In this document: in pieces, positions 61,639-64,000 of the stretch
Numbering within the stretch: position 1 is the first letter of the stretch
Layout of the letters: every line of letters begins with the position of its first letter
NCBI RefSeq assembly: GCF_014191375.1
Contig: NZ_JACHWN010000008.1
Location: forward strand, 124,001 to 188,000
DNA from: Mesorhizobium sp. RMAD-H1
GTDB lineage: Bacteria; Pseudomonadota; Alphaproteobacteria; Rhizobiales; Rhizobiaceae
Length of the DNA stretch: 64,000 bases
Direction: 5' to 3'
Notes under the pieces: generated by a model
Told to the model about the DNA's origin: nothing
What the model saw: the letters and a program-made list of their open reading frames with translations, nothing else
The model's database searches: none
Made by a program: the position numbers and the translations under genes

Positions 61639-62304
61639 ATGAGCAAGTTCGTGATCCTCCTCGGCGGGCATCTGACGGTAACCGACAGGCTGAAGCGGCA
61701 GATCGCCGGTGCGCGGGTGCTGGCGGCAGACAGCGGCATGCGCCATGCCGAGGCTCTCGGCGTGGAGCCGGAATTGTGGCTCGGCGATTTCGATTCGACC
61801 TCGCCGGCTCTGGCGCGGCGTTATGAACATGTGCCACGCCGCACCTTTTCCCCCGCCAAGGACATGACCGACGGAGAACTCGCCTTGAGCGAGGCGTTTG
61901 CCCTGGGCGCCACCAGCATCATCCTGTGCGGCGCGTTCGGTGGCATGCGGGCCGACCACACCATGCTGCACCTGACGATGGCCGTGGCACAGGCGGCCGA
62001 GGGCCGCGACATCCTGCTGTCGAGCGGTACCGAAGAGGCGTGGCCGATCCTGCCGGGAAAATACAACCCGGATCTGCCCTCGGGGACGCTTTTCAGCATC
62101 ATCGGCTTCACGGAACTTCAGGGACTGACGATCACAAGTGCGGAATGGCCGTTAGATAATGTGAAGGTTCCATTCGGTTCATCCCTCACGGTTTCCAATG
62201 TCGTCCGTGGAACTCTGGGCGTTTTCCTGCGTTCAGGGTGCGGCGTTCTTGTCGCTACTCTGGAGGGTGAGAGAGACAGGCCTATTGTAAATACAACAAG
62301 ATGA
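61639..62304 (+). CDS. thiN: thiamine pyrophosphokinase
   Basis: Transfers pyrophosphate from ATP to thiamine, giving TPP, the ligand of the adjacent riboswitch. 221 residues: ARVLAADSGMRHAEALG, ELWLGDFDSTS, and TFSPAKDMTDGELALSEAF are the family catalytic motifs; the C-terminal beta domain follows (SNVVRGTLGVFLRSGCGVLVATLE). Divergent from thiBPQ, so import and activation of thiamine sit side by side. No riboswitch precedes this gene. Confidence 0.93.
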   Translation: MSKFVILLGGHLTVTDRLKRQIAGARVLAADSGMRHAEALGVEPELWLGDFDSTSPALARRYEHVPRRTFSPAKDMTDGELALSEAFALGATSIILCGAFGGMRADHTMLHLTMAVAQAAEGRDILLSSGTEEAWPILPGKYNPDLPSGTLFSIIGFTELQGLTITSAEWPLDNVKVPFGSSLTVSNVVRGTLGVFLRSGCGVLVATLEGERDRPIVNTTR

Positions 62305-62373
62305 TGCCACTTTGTCCTGCCGCATTGGGGACGCAACGTTGGCCGCATTTGATTCTTAACGGGAGAGATCTCC

Positions 62374-62652
62374 ATGAAAAAACGTCTATCGATGATTGTA
62401 GTCAGCGGGCTGCTCGCTCTTTCGACCGCTGCCTGCACCACTGCCGAACAGCGCACGGCCGGATATGGCGTGGGCGGCGCCGCACTGGGCGGCCTGGCTG
62501 GCGGCGCAATCACCGGTAATAGCCGTGGCGCACTGACGGGTGCCGCCATCGGTGCGGTGGCCGGCACGTTGCTCGGTGCCTCGACCTCGCGCCAGGGATA
62601 TTGCCGCTACCGTGATCCTTACGGCCGCGTCTACGAAGCGCCCTGCCAATAA
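62374..62652 (+). CDS. glycine-zipper lipoprotein
   Basis: A 92-residue outer-membrane-type lipoprotein. Signal peptide MKKRLSMIVVSGLLALSTAAC with lipobox TAAC, then a glycine zipper (GYGVGGAALGGLAGGAITG, ALTGAAIGAVAGTLLGAS), and a short C-terminus with two cysteines (YCRYRDPYGRVYEAPC). Resembles YMGG-like/17-kDa antigen-type proteins. GGAGAG precedes the ATG; a terminator follows. Function unknown beyond envelope location. Confidence 0.85.
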   Translation: MKKRLSMIVVSGLLALSTAACTTAEQRTAGYGVGGAALGGLAGGAITGNSRGALTGAAIGAVAGTLLGASTSRQGYCRYRDPYGRVYEAPCQ

Positions 62653-62674
62653 GCATCCGCAATATCAGACGACG

Positions 62675-62705
62675 ACAGGCCGGAAAATTTCCGGCCTGTT
62701 TTGTT
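62675..62705 (+). terminator. rho-independent terminator of the glycine-zipper lipoprotein gene
   Basis: ACAGGCCGG-AAAATTT-CCGGCCTGT (62675-62699), a 9-bp stem followed by TTTG. Confidence 0.9.
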
Positions 62706-62796
62706 TGGGCGCCTTCTGCCTATTTGACATGAGCACCGTTCTCGCAGACAAGCGCGTGCAATCTCCTTTCAAGTAACGGTACCGACGCTCAGTCCC

Positions 62797-64000
62797 ATGG
62801 CCCCTCCGCTTCTTCGACTCGACCAGATAAGGCTCACCTTCGGCGGCACGCCGCTCCTGGAGAATGCGGCGCTTTCCGTCGGTGAGGGCGAGCGGATCGC
62901 GCTCGTCGGGCGCAACGGCTCGGGCAAATCGACACTGCTCAAGATTGCCGCCGGTTTCGTCGAGCCGACGGCGGGCGAGGTGTTCCGTCATCCGGGCGCG
63001 ACCATCCGCTATCTCGCGCAATCGCCCGACATGGAAGGCTTCGCCGACGTGCAGGCCTATGTCGAAGCTGGATTGGGGCCCGCCGACGATCCCTATCGTG
63101 TCACCTATCTGCTCGAACATCTCGGGCTGACCGGCAATGAAAAGCCGGGCCAGCTTTCCGGCGGGGAGGCGCGGCGCGCAGCGCTGGCGCGCGTGCTCGC
63201 GCCACAGCCCGACATCCTGCTTCTTGACGAGCCGACCAACCATCTCGATCTCACCACCATCGAATGGCTGGAGGACGAGCTGCGGCAGATCCGCTCCAGC
63301 CTCGTGGTCATTTCGCACGATCGCCGCTTCCTGGAAAATGTCAGCCGCTCCACCATCTGGCTCGACCGGGGCGTGACACGCAGGCTGGAACAGGGCTTCG
63401 GCCATTTCGAGGAATGGCGCGACAAGATCCTGGAGGAGGAGGAGCGCGACCTGCACAAGCTCGGACGCCAAATCGTGCGCGAGGAGCACTGGCTGCGCTA
63501 TGGCGTGACCGCGCGGCGCAAGCGCAACATGCGGCGTCTGGGCGAGTTGCAGGCGATGCGCAATGAATTCCGCACGCATCGCCGCGCGCAGGGCACGGCC
63601 GTGCTTGCCGCCAGCGACAGCAAGGAATCGGGCAAGCTCGTCATAGAGGCGAAAGGCCTGAGCAAGGCTTATGACGGGCGCGTGCTGGTCAAGGATTTCT
63701 CCACCCGCATCATGCGCGGCGACCGCGTCGGCCTGGTCGGCCCCAACGGCGCGGGCAAGACGACGCTGCTCTCCATGCTGACGGGCATGCTTCCACCCGA
63801 CGAGGGAACCCTGAGGCTCGGTGTCAATCTGGAGATGGCGGTGCTCGACCAGAAGCGCGAGAGCCTCAACCCGGACGAGACGCTGGCGCACTATCTGACC
63901 GACGGGCGCGGGGAAAACGTCGTCGTCAATGGCGAGCAGCGCCATGTCGTCTCCTATATGAAGGACTTCCTGTTCCAGCCGGAACAGGCGCGCACGCCGA
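62797..64000 (+). CDS. ABC-F family ATPase (Uup-like), cut by window edge
   Basis: The frame is open from the ATG at 62797 to the window end, 401 residues, no stop. Two nucleotide-binding domains: first Walker A GRNGSGKST with LSGGEARRAALARVL and LLLDEPTNHLDLTTIEW, then a charged linker (EEEERDLHKLGRQIVREEHW), and second Walker A GPNGAGKTT. No membrane segment, as in ABC-F proteins that act on ribosomes. Linker and order suit Uup, which affects ribosome assembly and transposon excision; EttA or another ABC-F cannot be excluded. C-terminus missing. Confidence 0.9.
   Translation, partial: MAPPLLRLDQIRLTFGGTPLLENAALSVGEGERIALVGRNGSGKSTLLKIAAGFVEPTAGEVFRHPGATIRYLAQSPDMEGFADVQAYVEAGLGPADDPYRVTYLLEHLGLTGNEKPGQLSGGEARRAALARVLAPQPDILLLDEPTNHLDLTTIEWLEDELRQIRSSLVVISHDRRFLENVSRSTIWLDRGVTRRLEQGFGHFEEWRDKILEEEERDLHKLGRQIVREEHWLRYGVTARRKRNMRRLGELQAMRNEFRTHRRAQGTAVLAASDSKESGKLVIEAKGLSKAYDGRVLVKDFSTRIMRGDRVGLVGPNGAGKTTLLSMLTGMLPPDEGTLRLGVNLEMAVLDQKRESLNPDETLAHYLTDGRGENVVVNGEQRHVVSYMKDFLFQPEQARTP

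Overview
The window reads as chromosomal DNA of an alphaproteobacterium of the order Hyphomicrobiales (Rhizobiales), most likely from the Rhizobiaceae or a close family. The evidence is high GC with dense coding, an F1-only ATP synthase cluster (atpHAGDC), a PHB gene set (phaR/phaA/phaB, 3-hydroxybutyrate dehydrogenase), a rhizobial-type pyruvate carboxylase, an RpoH2-like sigma factor, a CarD-family regulator, and several families of rhizobial intergenic palindromes. Genus cannot be settled by reading alone. No rRNA, tRNA, CRISPR array, transposase, integrase or prophage gene was recognised. Almost everything is housekeeping or metabolism.

Layout. 1-14.2 kb: DUF4865/LysR pair, acetyl-CoA synthetase, Usg-like protein, FUSC-like membrane protein, YggS, leuS-lptE, a lone AAA ATPase, transaldolase-like aldolase, priA, a methyltransferase and a small membrane protein. 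14.2-19.5 kb: atpHAGDC, with repeat elements in two of its spacers. 19.6-24.2 kb: MarR, a DUF883-like stress protein with an EcfG-type promoter, a small secreted protein, and a hydroxyproline unit (GntR regulator, D-hydroxyproline dehydrogenase, 4-hydroxyproline 2-epimerase). 24.2-30.2 kb: branched-chain amino acid ABC transporter livHMGF, a small membrane protein and the binding protein. 30.4-42.4 kb: pyruvate carboxylase, DUF2239, DeoR plus MFS, 3-hydroxybutyrate dehydrogenase, ispG, SDR/TetR and MFS/HxlR divergent pairs. 42.4-43.3 kb: a small accessory insert with an orphan lipoprotein gene, bounded by 49-bp direct repeats derived from the 3' end of the polyprenyl synthase gene ispA. 43.2-57.5 kb: ispA, mtgA, rpmF, GlcG-like protein, phaR/phaA/phaB, a SUV3-like helicase, an S4 protein, ferredoxin fdxA, CarD, rpoH2 and an M48 lipoprotein protease. 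57.7-64 kb: thiQ-thiP-thiB under a TPP riboswitch with a greatly enlarged P3 arm, divergent thiamine pyrophosphokinase, a glycine-zipper lipoprotein and an ABC-F ATPase that runs off the edge.

How it works together. Carbon flow is well represented: acetate activation (acs), anaplerosis (pyc), PHB synthesis (phaAB, phaR) and PHB breakdown (3-hydroxybutyrate dehydrogenase). ThiBPQ imports thiamine and ThiN converts it to TPP, which closes the loop on the riboswitch. RpoH2 and the DUF883-like protein each lie behind a GGAAC-N17-CGTT element, which suggests membership of the EcfG general stress regulon. Several transporter genes sit beside their own regulators with visible palindromic or tandem operator candidates.

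Most unusual points: the att-like 49-bp repeat and its alien gene at the ispA 3' end; the 122-nt insertion in the TPP aptamer; intergenic repeats inside the atp and thi operons that leave atpC and thiP without a visible Shine-Dalgarno; a five-codon leader ORF with a hairpin before livH; and a duplicated element of paired GATTCGT boxes between phaB and the helicase gene.
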